A DNA stretch of 64,000 nt from Sphingomonas sp. PAMC26645 (GCF_004795835.1 NZ_CP039249.1:3199001-3263000); one strand, 5' to 3'; shown: positions 25,942-36,213, counted from the first letter of the stretch. Notes: generated from the sequence alone by a model not told the origin. Made by a program: numbers and translations.

Positions 25942-28900
25942 ATGACAACGCCTGACTCGTCGCGCATTATTTCCCTGCCCGCAGACCTCGGCAGCTACAT
26001 CGACGAATTGACCGACGGAGGGCACGGCGACGCCGCCGCCATCGTCCGCACCGCGCTCGAGCAGATGCGCGACCGCAGCGCCGCCTCGGCCGCACCCGCC
26101 GAAATCCTGATCGGCGGCGGCGAATGCGGGATGCTCGTGCGCCAGCGCGACTGGAGCGCGACCTCGCTTGGCCCGATCGACTCGTGGCCCGCCGAACTCC
26201 GCGTCACGCTTGCCAACATCCTCAACTCCCCCGTCGCCAAGGTCGTGATGTGGGGGCCCGAGCACGTCATGCTCTACAACGACAGCTACCGCGCCGTCGC
26301 AGGAGACCGCCACCCGGCCGCGCTCGGCAACCCGGTCGCGACCGCCTTCCCGGAAGTCTGGGACTGGAACCGCGCGGTCCTCGAAGCTGGCCTCCGCGGC
26401 GAGACCGTCGCCTACCGCGACCAGCCGATCCTGTTCCAGCGTCCCGAAGGCCCCGAAACGCTGACGCTCGACCTGTTCTACACGCCCGTCTACTGCGCCG
26501 GCGGCACGGTCGGCGGCGTCCTGTGCACGATGGTCGACAATAGCGGCCGCGTCGAAGCGGAGCACCGCCTCGCCGCCAGCGAAGCCGAACTGCGCCGTGT
26601 CACCGATGCCGTGCCGATGCTGATCTCGTACATCGACCGCGATCACGTCTATCGTCTCGCCAACGCGCAATATGACGAGTGGCTCGGCGTCGCGCCCGAG
26701 TCGATGATCGGCAAGTCCGTCCGCGAAGTGCTCGGGGACGCGGTCTACCAGGATCGCCGCCCATCGTTCGAGCGCGCGCTGGCCGGCGAGAGCTTCATCG
26801 CGCAGACCGTCTTCCCGCACCGCGACGGCCGTCCGCGCCGCTCCGAATTCCGCTATGTTCCGCATGTCCAGGCGGACGGCTCGATCGCCGGCATCTACGT
26901 GCTCGGCATCGACGTCGAGGACCGCGCCGAACGCGAGGCCGCACTCGGCATCAGCAACGGCCGCTTCCGCACCGCGATGGACGCGGTCCACGGCGTGCTC
27001 TGGACCAACAGCCCCGATGGCCGGATGATCGGCGAGCAACCCGGCTGGGCGACGCTCACCGGCCAGTCGATCGACGAATACCAGAATTTCGGCTGGGCCG
27101 ACGCGATCCACCCCGACGACGTCGCATCGACGATAAAGGCGTGGACCGCGGCCGTCCTGAACAAGTCGATGTTCGTGTTCGAACACCGCGTCCGCCGCCA
27201 TTGCGGCGCCTGGCGTACCTTCGCCGTACGCAGCCTGCCGATCCTCGATTCGGCGGGCGAAGTCATCGAATGGGTCGGCGTCCACACCGACATCACGCAT
27301 CAGCGCGCCGCCGAGGCCGCCTTGCGCGAACAGGCCGAAGCGCTCGCCCGCCAGGTCCGCCACCGCGAGCGTGCCGAGGATCAGCTCCGCCAGCTCAACG
27401 AGACGCTGGAGGCGCGCGTCATCGCCGAGATCGGCGAGCGCCGCGAGGCCGAAGCCAAGCTCGCGCAATCGCAGAAGATGGAGACCGTCGGCAAGTTGAC
27501 CGGCGGCGTCGCGCACGACTTCAACAACCTGCTCCAGGTCGTCTCGGGCAATCTCCAGCTGCTCGGCAAGAACCTCGCCGGCAACGAGCGTGCGGAGCGC
27601 TGGGTCGCCAACGCTATGGCCGGCGTCACGCGCGGCTCGAAGCTCGCCTCGCAATTGCTCGCGTTCGGGCGTCGCCAGGCGCTCGAGCCCAAGGTCGTCA
27701 ACGTCACGCGGTTCGTGCGCGGGATGGACGACATGCTGCGCCGCGCGATCGGCGAAGGGGTCGAAATCGAGACCGTGGTCGGCGGCGGCCTCTGGAACAC
27801 CTTCATCGACCCCGCGCAGATCGAAAACGCGCTGCTAAACCTCGCGATCAACGCGCGCGACGCAATGGACGGCCAGGGCAAGCTCACCATCGAACTCGGC
27901 AATGCGCATCTCGACGATGCCTATGCCCGCAGCCACGAGGAGGTCGAAGCCGGGCAATACGTCCTGCTCGCGGTATCCGACACGGGCAGCGGCATGAGCC
28001 CTGAAATCATCGAGAAGGTGTTCGAACCGTTCTTCTCGACCAAGAGCGAAGGCAAGGGCTCGGGCTTGGGCCTGTCGATGGTCTACGGCTTCGTCAAACA
28101 GTCCGGCGGCCATGTGAAGATCTATTCGGAGGTCGGCGAAGGCACCACGATCAAGCTTTATCTGCCGCGTGCGATGGAGAGCGAGGACGTCGAGGTCGTC
28201 GCCGATGCGGGGCCGATCTGTGGCGGCACGGAGACGGTGCTGGTGGTCGAGGACGACGACGAGGTTCGCACCACCGTGGTCGAGCTGCTGACCGATCTCG
28301 GCTACAGCGTCCTGAAGTCGGTCGACGCGGCCAGCGCGCTCAACGTGGTCGAGAGCGGCGTGCCGATCGACATCCTGTTCACCGACGTGGTGATGCCTGG
28401 AACGCTGAAAAGCCCGGAACTCGCGCGCAAGGCGAAGGAGCGGCTGCCCAATCTCGTGGTGCTGTTCACGTCGGGCTATACCGAGAACTCGATCGTGCAC
28501 GGCGGCAAGCTCGATGCCGGCGTCGACCTGTTGTCGAAGCCGTATTCGCGCGAGGCGCTGGCAAGGAAATTCCGCGAAGTGCTGGCCAATCGGCAGCGCG
28601 GCGATTCACCTGCCGCCAAGGTCGCTCGCGATGCGCGGATCGAAGCGGAGCGACGGCTGGACGCGTCGGCACGGCGCACCGTCCTGCTGGTCGAGGACGA
28701 CGAGATGATCCGCGCGAACACTGCCGAGATGCTGCAAGGCAGCGGCTTCGTGGTGGTCGACGCGGCGAGCGCGGAGGATGCGATGACTGCGCTTCAGACC
28801 GTGCCGATCGACGCGCTGGTGACCGACATCAACCTGCCTGGCGTGTCGGGCCCGGACTTCGCCCGCACCGCGCGCGCGCTGCGGCCGGGTGTCGGGATCG

Positions 28901-29064
28901 TCTTCGCGAGCGGAGACACTGCGTCGGTCGAGGGCGATACGGATGCGATTATGCTGGAGAAGCCGTACGGGCTCGATGCGCTGACGGCGGCGGTGCTGGC
29001 ATCGTTGGGTGAGACGGCGCTGGCGGTACCGCTTGCGGCGGACAGGGTGGACTCGGCGGAGTAA
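25942..29064 (+). CDS. hybrid histidine kinase with N-terminal ribbon-helix-helix segment
   Basis: This is a 1040-aa cytoplasmic sensor kinase. Residues about 8-45 (RIISLPADLGSYIDELTDGG, then DAAAIVRTALEQMRDR) look like a ParD/CopG ribbon-helix-helix. Three PAS-like domains follow (about 60-200, 210-330 and 340-455), then a coiled coil, a HisKA domain with His525 in GGVAHDFNNLLQ, an ATPase domain (NLAINARDAM, DTGSGMSPE, GKGSGLGLSMVYG), and two receiver domains with Asp815/Lys866 and Asp962/Lys1007. No membrane helices are seen. The RHH segment is unusual for a kinase. It stands alone between repeat elements, with no partner response regulator next to it. Confidence 0.85.
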   Translation: MTTPDSSRIISLPADLGSYIDELTDGGHGDAAAIVRTALEQMRDRSAASAAPAEILIGGGECGMLVRQRDWSATSLGPIDSWPAELRVTLANILNSPVAKVVMWGPEHVMLYNDSYRAVAGDRHPAALGNPVATAFPEVWDWNRAVLEAGLRGETVAYRDQPILFQRPEGPETLTLDLFYTPVYCAGGTVGGVLCTMVDNSGRVEAEHRLAASEAELRRVTDAVPMLISYIDRDHVYRLANAQYDEWLGVAPESMIGKSVREVLGDAVYQDRRPSFERALAGESFIAQTVFPHRDGRPRRSEFRYVPHVQADGSIAGIYVLGIDVEDRAEREAALGISNGRFRTAMDAVHGVLWTNSPDGRMIGEQPGWATLTGQSIDEYQNFGWADAIHPDDVASTIKAWTAAVLNKSMFVFEHRVRRHCGAWRTFAVRSLPILDSAGEVIEWVGVHTDITHQRAAEAALREQAEALARQVRHRERAEDQLRQLNETLEARVIAEIGERREAEAKLAQSQKMETVGKLTGGVAHDFNNLLQVVSGNLQLLGKNLAGNERAERWVANAMAGVTRGSKLASQLLAFGRRQALEPKVVNVTRFVRGMDDMLRRAIGEGVEIETVVGGGLWNTFIDPAQIENALLNLAINARDAMDGQGKLTIELGNAHLDDAYARSHEEVEAGQYVLLAVSDTGSGMSPEIIEKVFEPFFSTKSEGKGSGLGLSMVYGFVKQSGGHVKIYSEVGEGTTIKLYLPRAMESEDVEVVADAGPICGGTETVLVVEDDDEVRTTVVELLTDLGYSVLKSVDAASALNVVESGVPIDILFTDVVMPGTLKSPELARKAKERLPNLVVLFTSGYTENSIVHGGKLDAGVDLLSKPYSREALARKFREVLANRQRGDSPAAKVARDARIEAERRLDASARRTVLLVEDDEMIRANTAEMLQGSGFVVVDAASAEDAMTALQTVPIDALVTDINLPGVSGPDFARTARALRPGVGIVFASGDTASVEGDTDAIMLEKPYGLDALTAAVLASLGETALAVPLAADRVDSAE

Positions 29065-29082
29065 GCCGGTCGGCAGCCTAAC

Positions 29083-29217
29083 GATCCTCCCCCGCAAGGG
29101 GGAGGTGGCAGGCGTAGCCTGACGGAGGGGGAGGACCAGGTGACCTCTGTTCCGTGTCCTCCCCCTCCGTCACCTTCGGCGACACCTCCCCCTGGCGGGG
29201 GAGGATTGGCAGGCGCG
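29083..29217. repeat. palindromic repeat, family C copy 1
   Basis: Outer arms ATCCTCCCCCGCAAGGGGGA and CCTCCCCCTGGCGGGGGAGG enclose inner arms GACGGAGGGGGAGG and CCTCCCCCTCCGTC. The same layout is found at 36079. It lies just after the hybrid kinase gene. Confidence 0.8.
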
Positions 29218-29257
29218 ACTGTCGATCAAGGCTAGCATAGTCGAGACAAGCCTTAGC

Positions 29258-29350
29258 GCCGCGGCAAAGCCGCGTCGTCGGACGGGGCTTTTGGCCCCGC
29301 CGGCCGGGCGCGATGCCGGATCCGCGCCGGAGCTTTCGCTCCGGCTAGGG
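29258..29350. terminator. cluster of GC-rich hairpins near the end of aceA
   Basis: Three consecutive stem-loops are visible: CGGCAAAGCCG, CGGGGCTTTTGGCCCCG and CCGGAGCTTTCGCTCCGG. They lie between the convergent ends of the hybrid kinase gene and isocitrate lyase, so they may terminate either transcript. Confidence 0.45.
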
Positions 29351-29352
29351 CA

Positions 29353-30948
29353 TCACGCCGCAAACTGGTTCATCGTATTATGCGCGCCGCCCGCCTTCAG
29401 AGCCGCCTCACCCGCGAAATACTCCTTGTGGTCGTCGCCAAGATCCGAACCAGACATGTTCTGGTGCTTCACGCAGGCGATCCCCTCGCGGATTTCCTTG
29501 CGCTGGACGCCCTTCACATAACCGAGCATCCCCGCATCCCCGAAATACTCCTTGGCGAGATTGTCGGTCGAGAGCGCCGCCGTGTGATACGTCGGCAGCG
29601 TGATCAGATGGTGGAAGATGCCTGCGCGCTTGGCCGAATCCGCCTGGAAGGTGCGGATGCGTTCGTCGGCTTCGTCCGCGAGCGTCGTGCCGTCGTAATC
29701 GACGCTCATGAGCCGCGCGCGATCATAGGCCGACACGTCGTCACCCGCAGCCGACCAGGCATCGAAAACCTGCTGGCGGAAGTTCAACGTCCAGTTGAAG
29801 CTTGGCGAGTTATTATAGACGAGCTTCGCATTGGGGACGGCCTCACGGATGCGGTCGACCATGCCGGCGATCTGCTCGATGTGCGGCTTTTCGGTCTCGA
29901 TCCACAGCAGGTCGGCGCCGTTCTGTAGCGACGCGATGCAGTCCATTACGCAGCGATCCTCGCCGGTCCCCGCGCGGAACTGGAACAGGTTCGACGGCAG
30001 GCGCTTGGGACGGAGCAGCTTGCCGTCGCGGTTGAGGATGACGTCGCCGTTCTGCGCCGTCGCCGGGTCGATCTCCTCGCAATCGAGGTACGAGTTATAC
30101 TGGTCGCCGAGGTCGCCCGCTTCCTTGCTGACCGCGATCTGCTTGGTGAGGCCGGCACCGAGCGAGTCGGTGCGCGTGACGATGATGCCATCCTCCACGC
30201 CGAGTTCGAGGAACGCGTAGCGGCAGGCGCGGACCTTCGCGAGAAAGTCCTCGTGCGGAACGGTGACCTTGCCGTCCTGGTGGCCGCATTGCTTTTCGTC
30301 GCTGACCTGGTTCTCGATCTGGAGCGCGCAGGCTCCCGCCTCGATCATCTTCCGCGCGAGCAGATAGGTCGCCTCCGCATTGCCGAAGCCCGCATCGATG
30401 TCGGCGATGATTGGCACAACGTGCGTCTGGTGGTTCTCGATCGCATTGAGCAGGCGCTGTTCCTCGATCGCGTTACCGGCAGCGCGCGCCGCATCGACGT
30501 CGCGGAACATCATGCCGAGTTCGCGTGCATCGGCCTGCCGGAGGAAGGTGTAGAGTTCCTCGATCAACGCGGGGACGCTCGTTTTCTCGTGCATCGACTG
30601 GTCGGGCAGCGGGCCAAATTCGCTCCGCATCGCCGCGACCATCCAGCCGGAAAGGTAAAGATACCGGCGGTCGGTGGTGCCGAAATGCTTCTTGATGCTG
30701 ATCATCTTCTGCTGCGCGATGAACCCGTGCCAGCAGCCGAGCGACTGCGTGTAGTGCGCCGGGTCCGCGTCATAGGCTGCCATGTCCTTGCGCATGATCG
30801 CTGCGGTATAGCGCGCGATGTCGAGGCCCGTGGTGAACCGGTTCTGCAACCGCATCCGCGCGACGGACTCGGGCGAGATCGCGTCCCACGTGCCGTTCTG
30901 GTCGGCAATGAGGTTGGTCAACTGGGCGATGTGCGTCTGGTAGGTCAC
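29353..30948 (-). CDS. aceA: isocitrate lyase
   Basis: This 531-aa enzyme cleaves isocitrate to glyoxylate and succinate, the first step of the glyoxylate shunt for growth on C2 compounds and fatty acids. The active-site segment EKQCGHQDGK (Cys221) carries Gln where short-form enzymes have KKCGH, and the overall length matches the long Pseudomonas-type subfamily. PIIADIDAGFGNAEATYLLA (metal-binding aspartates), NSPSFNWTL and the serine region before it are intact. It is monocistronic, divergent from the SRPBCC operon. No malate synthase gene is in the window. Confidence 0.9.
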   Translation of the reverse strand: MTYQTHIAQLTNLIADQNGTWDAISPESVARMRLQNRFTTGLDIARYTAAIMRKDMAAYDADPAHYTQSLGCWHGFIAQQKMISIKKHFGTTDRRYLYLSGWMVAAMRSEFGPLPDQSMHEKTSVPALIEELYTFLRQADARELGMMFRDVDAARAAGNAIEEQRLLNAIENHQTHVVPIIADIDAGFGNAEATYLLARKMIEAGACALQIENQVSDEKQCGHQDGKVTVPHEDFLAKVRACRYAFLELGVEDGIIVTRTDSLGAGLTKQIAVSKEAGDLGDQYNSYLDCEEIDPATAQNGDVILNRDGKLLRPKRLPSNLFQFRAGTGEDRCVMDCIASLQNGADLLWIETEKPHIEQIAGMVDRIREAVPNAKLVYNNSPSFNWTLNFRQQVFDAWSAAGDDVSAYDRARLMSVDYDGTTLADEADERIRTFQADSAKRAGIFHHLITLPTYHTAALSTDNLAKEYFGDAGMLGYVKGVQRKEIREGIACVKHQNMSGSDLGDDHKEYFAGEAALKAGGAHNTMNQFAA

Positions 30949-31205
30949 GGGCGATCCTCGTCTGCTGCGATGATCGACCTGTAGGTATATTTACATGGTT
31001 AAGTGGCCAAATCGCGCCGAGATTGGCGTGCGTGTGTAACGAACGGTGCTTCCCGAATGTGACGATGTAAACTTCGTGACACTAGGCGGATTTCGCGCGG
31101 GGCCGAATGTCCTGATCGATATCAAGTCTTGCAAATTCAAGACCGAGGCGGCGGAACATAGGTCTTCGGACACTGTTGGAAGGACTTCGCAGCCAGGAGA
31201 CGGTG

Positions 31206-31787
31206 ATGACTGAAAGCGATCCAAGAGATGACGCCCCACTAAGCACGTCCAAGCGAAGCGACGCTGTAGCGGACGCGACGCGGGACCTTGCGGACGGCAA
31301 GGGCAGCAGCATCGTTGCCCGTGCGGTTACGATCAATCGCCCGGTCGGCGAACTGTTCGCCTATTTTCGCGACTTCGCAAACCTTCCGACCTTCATGGAG
31401 AATGTCGAGCGTATCGACGTCCTCGACCAGCGCCGCTCGCATTGGGTGGTCAAGGGTCCGGCGGGCAAATCCTATGAATGGACGTCGGCGGTTACTGATG
31501 AAGCGCAGGACAGCTTCATCGCATGGTCGTCGGAGGATGGTGCCGACGTGCCTAACAGCGGCCGCGTCGAGTTTCGGGATGCGGGCGCGCGCGGCACGGT
31601 GGTCGTTGCGACCATCCTGTACGATCCGCCGGGTGGCGTGATCGGCAAGCTGATCGCCAAGATGTTTCAGCGCGAACCCGCGATCCAGGCCCGCCGAGAC
31701 CTACGCCGTTTCAAGCAGTTGATGGAAACCGGCGAGATCGCGACTGCCGCGATGAACCGCAAGCAGCATGAAGAGGAACTCGCCTGA
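31206..31787 (+). CDS. SRPBCC (cyclase/dehydrase-like) protein
   Basis: This 193-aa protein has a START/SRPBCC-type lipid- or ligand-binding fold. After about 45 disordered residues come [40 protein letters not shown] and [20 protein letters not shown], the pattern of the polyketide cyclase/Coq10-like group often found in stress-response operons. The chosen ATG follows a GTG. Its stop and the start of the alcohol dehydrogenase gene share one base (TGATG), so the two are translationally coupled. Confidence 0.8.
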   Translation: MTESDPRDDAPLSTSKRSDAVADATRDLADGKGSSIVARAVTINRPVGELFAYFRDFANLPTFMENVERIDVLDQRRSHWVVKGPAGKSYEWTSAVTDEAQDSFIAWSSEDGADVPNSGRVEFRDAGARGTVVVATILYDPPGGVIGKLIAKMFQREPAIQARRDLRRFKQLMETGEIATAAMNRKQHEEELA

Positions 31788-32965
31788 TGCGCGCTCTGGC
31801 ATGGCACGGTAAGCACGACGTCCGCGTAGATACGGTCGACGATCCCGAAATCGTCAACCAGCGTGATTGCATCATCAAGGTCACCGCGACCGCGATATGC
31901 GGTTCCGATCTGCATCTGTACGACGGCTATATCCCGACGATGCAGGCCGGCGATATCCTTGGCCACGAATTCATGGGCGAAGTCGTCGAGGTCGGCGCGA
32001 AGTCGACGCTGAAGAAGGGCCAGAAGGTCGTCGTCCCGTTCACGATCGCCTGCGGCAGTTGCTACCATTGCGGCAAGCACCAGTATTCGGCGTGCGACAA
32101 CGGCCTCCCCGCCGACAACCAGGACATCGCGCAGGAAATCTACGGCCAGCCCATGTCCGGCCTGTTCGGTTACAGCCACATGACCGGTGGCTATGCCGGC
32201 GGCCAAGCCGAATATGTCCGCGTGCCGTTCAGCGACGTCGGCCCGATCGTCATTCCCGACGGTGTGGACGACGAGAAGGTGTTGTTCCTCTCCGACATCC
32301 TGCCGACCGGCTGGATGGCGGCGGAGAACGCACAGATCGAACCCGGCGACACGGTCGCTGTGTGGGGTTGCGGTCCGGTCGGGCTGTTCGCGGTGCAGTC
32401 GGCGTTCCTGATGGGCGCCGAACGCGTCATCGCGATCGACCACTTCCCGCACCGACTGGAGCTTGCCAAGAAGTTCGGCGCCGAGACGATCAACTACGAG
32501 CAATCGGCCGTCTACGAGGCATTGATGGTAATGACCGGCGGCATCGGCCCCGACGCCGTCATCGACAGCGTTGGGCTCGAGGCACACGGCTTCTTCGTCG
32601 ACAACGTCGTTGATCAGATCAAGGCGTCGACGTTCCTCGGCACCGATCGGACGCACTCGATCCGCCAGGCGATCATTGCGTGTCGCAAGGGCGGGCGGGT
32701 GTCGATGCCTGCCGTGTACGGCGGGTTCGTCGACAAGTTTCCGCTCGGCGCCTTCATGGAGAAGGGGCTGACGCTCAAGACCGGTCAGACGCATGTCCAG
32801 CATTACATGCCCGCGCTGCTCAACGCGATCATGGAGGGCAAGATCGACACCACCTTCCTGATCTCGCACCGCATGGACCTGGAGGACGCCCCCAAGGGCT
32901 ACGACATGTTCAAGAACAACCAGAACGAAGTGACGAAGGTCGTGCTCAAGCCCGGCTTCAACTGA
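31787..32965 (+). CDS. zinc-dependent alcohol dehydrogenase
   Basis: This 392-aa medium-chain dehydrogenase belongs to the group annotated as glutathione-independent formaldehyde dehydrogenase-like or general Zn-ADH. The catalytic zinc ligands Cys38 ([12 protein letters not shown]) and His60-Glu61 (LGHEFMGEV), the structural zinc cysteines 89, 92, 95 and 103 ([15 protein letters not shown]) and the cofactor fold [13 protein letters not shown] are all present. The second gene of a stress-type operon, it precedes an SDR by 12 bases. The substrate cannot be read from the sequence. Confidence 0.85.
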   Translation: MRALAWHGKHDVRVDTVDDPEIVNQRDCIIKVTATAICGSDLHLYDGYIPTMQAGDILGHEFMGEVVEVGAKSTLKKGQKVVVPFTIACGSCYHCGKHQYSACDNGLPADNQDIAQEIYGQPMSGLFGYSHMTGGYAGGQAEYVRVPFSDVGPIVIPDGVDDEKVLFLSDILPTGWMAAENAQIEPGDTVAVWGCGPVGLFAVQSAFLMGAERVIAIDHFPHRLELAKKFGAETINYEQSAVYEALMVMTGGIGPDAVIDSVGLEAHGFFVDNVVDQIKASTFLGTDRTHSIRQAIIACRKGGRVSMPAVYGGFVDKFPLGAFMEKGLTLKTGQTHVQHYMPALLNAIMEGKIDTTFLISHRMDLEDAPKGYDMFKNNQNEVTKVVLKPGFN

Positions 32966-32977
32966 GGATGACTGACA

Positions 32978-33763
32978 ATGGCTGATAAATTCGCGATCAT
33001 CACCGGCGCCTCGACGGGCATCGGCTTCGAACTGGCGACGCTGGCGGCGAAGGACGGCTACGACATTCTCGTCGTGGCGGACGAGGCGTTGATCGACGCC
33101 GCCGCGCAGGACTTCAAGCAGTTCGGCACCGATGTTCAGTCGCTCCAGGCCGATCTCTCGACGATCGAAGGCGTCGACCAGCTTTTGGCGGCGACGAACG
33201 GCCGGACGATCGACCTGGTCTGCGCGAACGCCGGGCGCGGGCTTGGCAAGGCGTTCCTTGATCAGGACCTCGCGGAGTGGCGCAAGGTCGTCGACACCAA
33301 CGTCGTCGGCACGGCGTATCTGTTGCAGAAGGTGTTGCCGCCGATGGTCGCGCGCAACACCGGCAAGGTGCTCGTGACCGGGTCGATCGCAGGCTACATC
33401 CCCGGTGCGTTCCAGGCGGTGTACAACGGCACGAAGAGCTTCGTCGACAGCTTCGTTGCCGCGATCCAGAACGAGATCAAGGATGCAGACGGCGTCACGC
33501 TGACCAACCTGATGCCCGGCCCGGTCGACACCGAGTTCTTCGATCGCGCGCACATGATGGACACCGATGTCGGGACCGATCCCAAGAAAAGCGATCCCGC
33601 GGACGTGGCGAAGGACGGCTGGGACGCGCTGATGTCCGGCAAGTCCGCGGTCGTGTCGGGCTGGAAGAACAAGATCCAGTCGGCGATCGCCAACGTCACG
33701 CCCAACGCCGTGCTCGCCGAGATGCACCGCAAGATGGCCGAGCCTGGCACCGCGAACGACTAA
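32978..33763 (+). CDS. short-chain dehydrogenase
   Basis: This 261-aa SDR of unknown substrate has TGASTGIG (9-16), CANAG (82-86), Ser136 and Y149-x3-K153 (YNGTK). The C-terminal third (NKIQSAIANVTPNAVLAEMH) resembles SDRs commonly found next to Zn-ADH and SRPBCC genes. It is the third gene of the operon beginning at 31206 and is followed by a DUF4142 gene 29 bases on. Confidence 0.8.
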   Translation: MADKFAIITGASTGIGFELATLAAKDGYDILVVADEALIDAAAQDFKQFGTDVQSLQADLSTIEGVDQLLAATNGRTIDLVCANAGRGLGKAFLDQDLAEWRKVVDTNVVGTAYLLQKVLPPMVARNTGKVLVTGSIAGYIPGAFQAVYNGTKSFVDSFVAAIQNEIKDADGVTLTNLMPGPVDTEFFDRAHMMDTDVGTDPKKSDPADVAKDGWDALMSGKSAVVSGWKNKIQSAIANVTPNAVLAEMHRKMAEPGTAND

Positions 33764-33792
33764 GCTAAAGGTTCAACAGGAGAGAGAAGACC

Positions 33793-34278
33793 ATGACACG
33801 ATTTCTGACTGCCGCCGCGCTGATCGCGCTGCCGATCGCCGCTGTCTCGGCACAGGCGCCGATGCCCGCTTCGACTTACGTAATGAAGGCCGGTGCCGGC
33901 GACCTGTACGAGAAGACGTCGAGCCAGATCCTGCTCGAGACGACCACCAATCCGAAGCTTAAGAGCTTCGCGCAGATGATGATCACCGATCACACCAAGA
34001 GCACCGAGGACGTGAAGGCGGCGGCGATGGCGGCGCATGTGAAGGTCGCACCACCCAAGCTCGATCCGATGGGCGCGAAGAACGTCGCGGCACTTCGCGC
34101 GGCGAAGGGCACGGCGCGCGACCGGCTGTACGTGACGCAGCAGAAGGCGGCGCATGCCAAGGCGCTGACGTTGCAGCAGGGCTATGCGAACAAGGGCACC
34201 GTGGCGGGCCTGAAGACTGTTGCAGCCGGAATCGTACCAGTCGTCCAGTCGCACATTACCGAACTGCAGACGATGTAA
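33793..34278 (+). CDS. DUF4142 periplasmic protein
   Basis: This 161-aa protein has a signal peptide (MTRFLTAAALIALPIAAVSAQA) and a ferritin-like four-helix DUF4142 domain: MKAGAGDLYEKTSSQILLE, LKSFAQMMITDHTKSTEDVK, and a C-terminal helix with HITELQ. The family is often linked to stress responses; its biochemical role is not established. A good ribosome-binding site (AGGAGAGA) precedes it. It ends the operon and is followed by a strong hairpin at 34311-34340. Confidence 0.85.
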   Translation: MTRFLTAAALIALPIAAVSAQAPMPASTYVMKAGAGDLYEKTSSQILLETTTNPKLKSFAQMMITDHTKSTEDVKAAAMAAHVKVAPPKLDPMGAKNVAALRAAKGTARDRLYVTQQKAAHAKALTLQQGYANKGTVAGLKTVAAGIVPVVQSHITELQTM

Positions 34279-34310
34279 TCTCGCGTCGTTTCACTGATTG
34301 CCAGATACCG

Positions 34311-34340
34311 ACGGCGCCTGCCTTAAAAAGCAGGCGCCGT
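34311..34340 (+). terminator. perfect 10-bp stem-loop, terminator or fhs leader
   Basis: ACGGCGCCTG pairs perfectly with CAGGCGCCGT around the loop CCTTAAAAAG. No U-tract follows, so it may be a terminator of the DUF4142 operon or a structured element in the fhs leader, whose start is 62 bases further on. Confidence 0.55.
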
Positions 34341-34401
34341 TCTGCATTCGGGACGCCCAACAGTCTGGAAAGCTATCTCCGGGCCCGCTAGGCCGGGACT
34401 C

Positions 34402-36072
34402 ATGGAAACCGATATCGCCATCGCTCGCAGCGTCGCCCTGCGCCCTATCGCCGCCATCGCCGAGAGCCTGCACATTCCCGACGACGCGATCGAGCCTTAT
34501 GGCCGGTACAAGGCGAAGATCTCGCTCGAATGGCTGAACGCACGCAAGTCTTCGCCCAACGGCAAGCTCATCCTCGTCACCGCGATCAATCCGACCCCGG
34601 CAGGCGAAGGCAAGACCACGACCTCGATCGGGCTCGCCGACGCGCTCCGGCATACCGGGCGCAAGGCCGTGCTCGCCCTTCGCGAACCCTCGCTGGGCCC
34701 GTGCTTCGGGACCAAGGGCGGTGCGACCGGTGGCGGTCGTGCGCAGGTGGCGCCGATGGAGGACATCAACCTCCACTTCACCGGCGATTTCCACGCGATC
34801 ACCGCGGCGCACAATTTGCTCGCGGCGATGATCGACAACCACATCCACTGGGGCAACGCGCTCCAGATCGACGTCCGCCGCGTGGTCTGGCGGCGCGTGC
34901 TCGACATGAACGACCGTGCGCTGCGCGACATCGTCCAGTCGATCGGTGGCGTCGCCAACGGCTATCCCCGCGAATCGGGCTTCGACATCACGGTCGCGTC
35001 GGAGGTGATGGCGATCCTTTGCCTCGCCGACGGGCTCGCGGACATGGAGCGGCGGCTGGGCGATATCGTCGTCGCCTACACGCGGGGCCGCAAGCCGATC
35101 ACCGCGCGCGACTTGAAGGCGGACGGCGCGATGGCGGTGCTGCTGGCGGAGGCGATCAAGCCGAACCTCGTCCAGTCGCTGGAAGGGACGCCCGCGTTCC
35201 TCCACGGCGGGCCATTCGCCAACATCGCGCATGGCTGCAACTCGGTAATCGCGACGCGGGCAGCGCTGTCGCTCGGCGATTACGTGGTGACCGAGGCGGG
35301 CTTCGGCGCGGATCTCGGCGCGGAAAAGTTTTTCGACATCAAGTGCCGCCAGGCGGGGCTGGCCCCCGACGCGGTCGTGATCGTCGCGACCGCGCGTGCG
35401 CTGAAGATGAACGGTGGCGTCGCCAAGGCCGACCTGGGACGCGAGGACGTCGACGCGGTACGACGGGGCGCGGTCAATCTCGTCCGTCATATCGAGAACA
35501 TCCGCCAGTTCGGCGTGCCCGCGGTCGTCGCGATCAACCATTTCTACACCGACAGCGATGCGGAGATCGCCGCGATCGTCGAGGCCGCCGCACATCACGG
35601 CGCGCGCGCGATCCTCTGCCGGCATTGGGCCGAGGGTGGTGCCGGTGCCGTCGAACTGGCCGACGCGGTCGCCGAACTGTGCGACACGCACGGGGGCGGG
35701 TTCGCGCCGATCTATGGCGACGAACTGTCGTTGTTCGACAAGATCGATACCGTTGCACGCCGCATCTATCGTGCCGAGCACGCCGTCGCCGAGCCCAGCG
35801 TGCTCGCTCAGTTGAAGCGCTGGGAGGATGCCGGATACGGTCACCTGCCCGTCTGCCTCGCGAAGACGCAGTACAGCTTCTCGACCGACCCTGCCCTGCT
35901 TGGTGCACCGACCGGGCATATCGTGCCGGTGCGCGAAGTGCGGCTAGCGGCAGGTGCCGGGTTCGTGGTGGCGATCTGCGGAGAGATCATGACCATGCCG
36001 GGCCTGCCGCGCGTTTCGGCCGCCGAGGCGATCCGGTTGAATAACGAGGGGCTGATCGAAGGATTATTCTAA
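34402..36072 (+). CDS. fhs: formate-tetrahydrofolate ligase
   Basis: This 556-aa enzyme makes 10-formyl-tetrahydrofolate from formate, ATP and THF. The P-loop-like [18 protein letters not shown] (66-83), [18 protein letters not shown] and [10 protein letters not shown] motifs of the family are complete, and [16 protein letters not shown] lies near the C-terminus. The length is normal. It is monocistronic. With the FdhF/YdeP-type oxidoreductases, fdhD and the formate channel 20 kb away, it points to active formate assimilation or detoxification. Confidence 0.95.
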   Translation: METDIAIARSVALRPIAAIAESLHIPDDAIEPYGRYKAKISLEWLNARKSSPNGKLILVTAINPTPAGEGKTTTSIGLADALRHTGRKAVLALREPSLGPCFGTKGGATGGGRAQVAPMEDINLHFTGDFHAITAAHNLLAAMIDNHIHWGNALQIDVRRVVWRRVLDMNDRALRDIVQSIGGVANGYPRESGFDITVASEVMAILCLADGLADMERRLGDIVVAYTRGRKPITARDLKADGAMAVLLAEAIKPNLVQSLEGTPAFLHGGPFANIAHGCNSVIATRAALSLGDYVVTEAGFGADLGAEKFFDIKCRQAGLAPDAVVIVATARALKMNGGVAKADLGREDVDAVRRGAVNLVRHIENIRQFGVPAVVAINHFYTDSDAEIAAIVEAAAHHGARAILCRHWAEGGAGAVELADAVAELCDTHGGGFAPIYGDELSLFDKIDTVARRIYRAEHAVAEPSVLAQLKRWEDAGYGHLPVCLAKTQYSFSTDPALLGAPTGHIVPVREVRLAAGAGFVVAICGEIMTMPGLPRVSAAEAIRLNNEGLIEGLF

Positions 36073-36078
36073 GTCTCA

Positions 36079-36204
36079 ATCCTCCCCCGCCAGGGGGAGG
36101 TGGCACCGAAGGTGACGGAGGGGGCGGACAAGGAACAAGCGTTTCGCGTACCTCCCCCTCCGTCTGGCAAGTGCCAGCCACCTCCCCCTGGCGGGGGAGG
36201 ATTC
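36079..36204. repeat. palindromic repeat, family C copy 2
   Basis: Outer arms ATCCTCCCCCGCCAGGGGGA and CCTCCCCCTGGCGGGGGAGG surround inner arms GACGGAGGGGG and CCTCCCCCTCCGTC. The layout is the same as at 29083. It lies between the convergent fhs and asparagine synthase-like genes. Confidence 0.85.
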
Positions 36205-36213
36205 GTAGCCGCC

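Noticed and set aside
25900..27654. A 584-codon minus-strand frame
   Set aside because: It is antisense to the hybrid histidine kinase and has no recognisable domain.
29083..29217. Possible CRISPR-like repeat
   Set aside because: Only inverted arms are present, with no regularly spaced direct repeats or spacers and no cas genes.
31667..33727. A 686-codon open frame on the minus strand
   Set aside because: It is antisense to the SRPBCC, alcohol dehydrogenase and SDR genes, all with intact family motifs on the plus strand.
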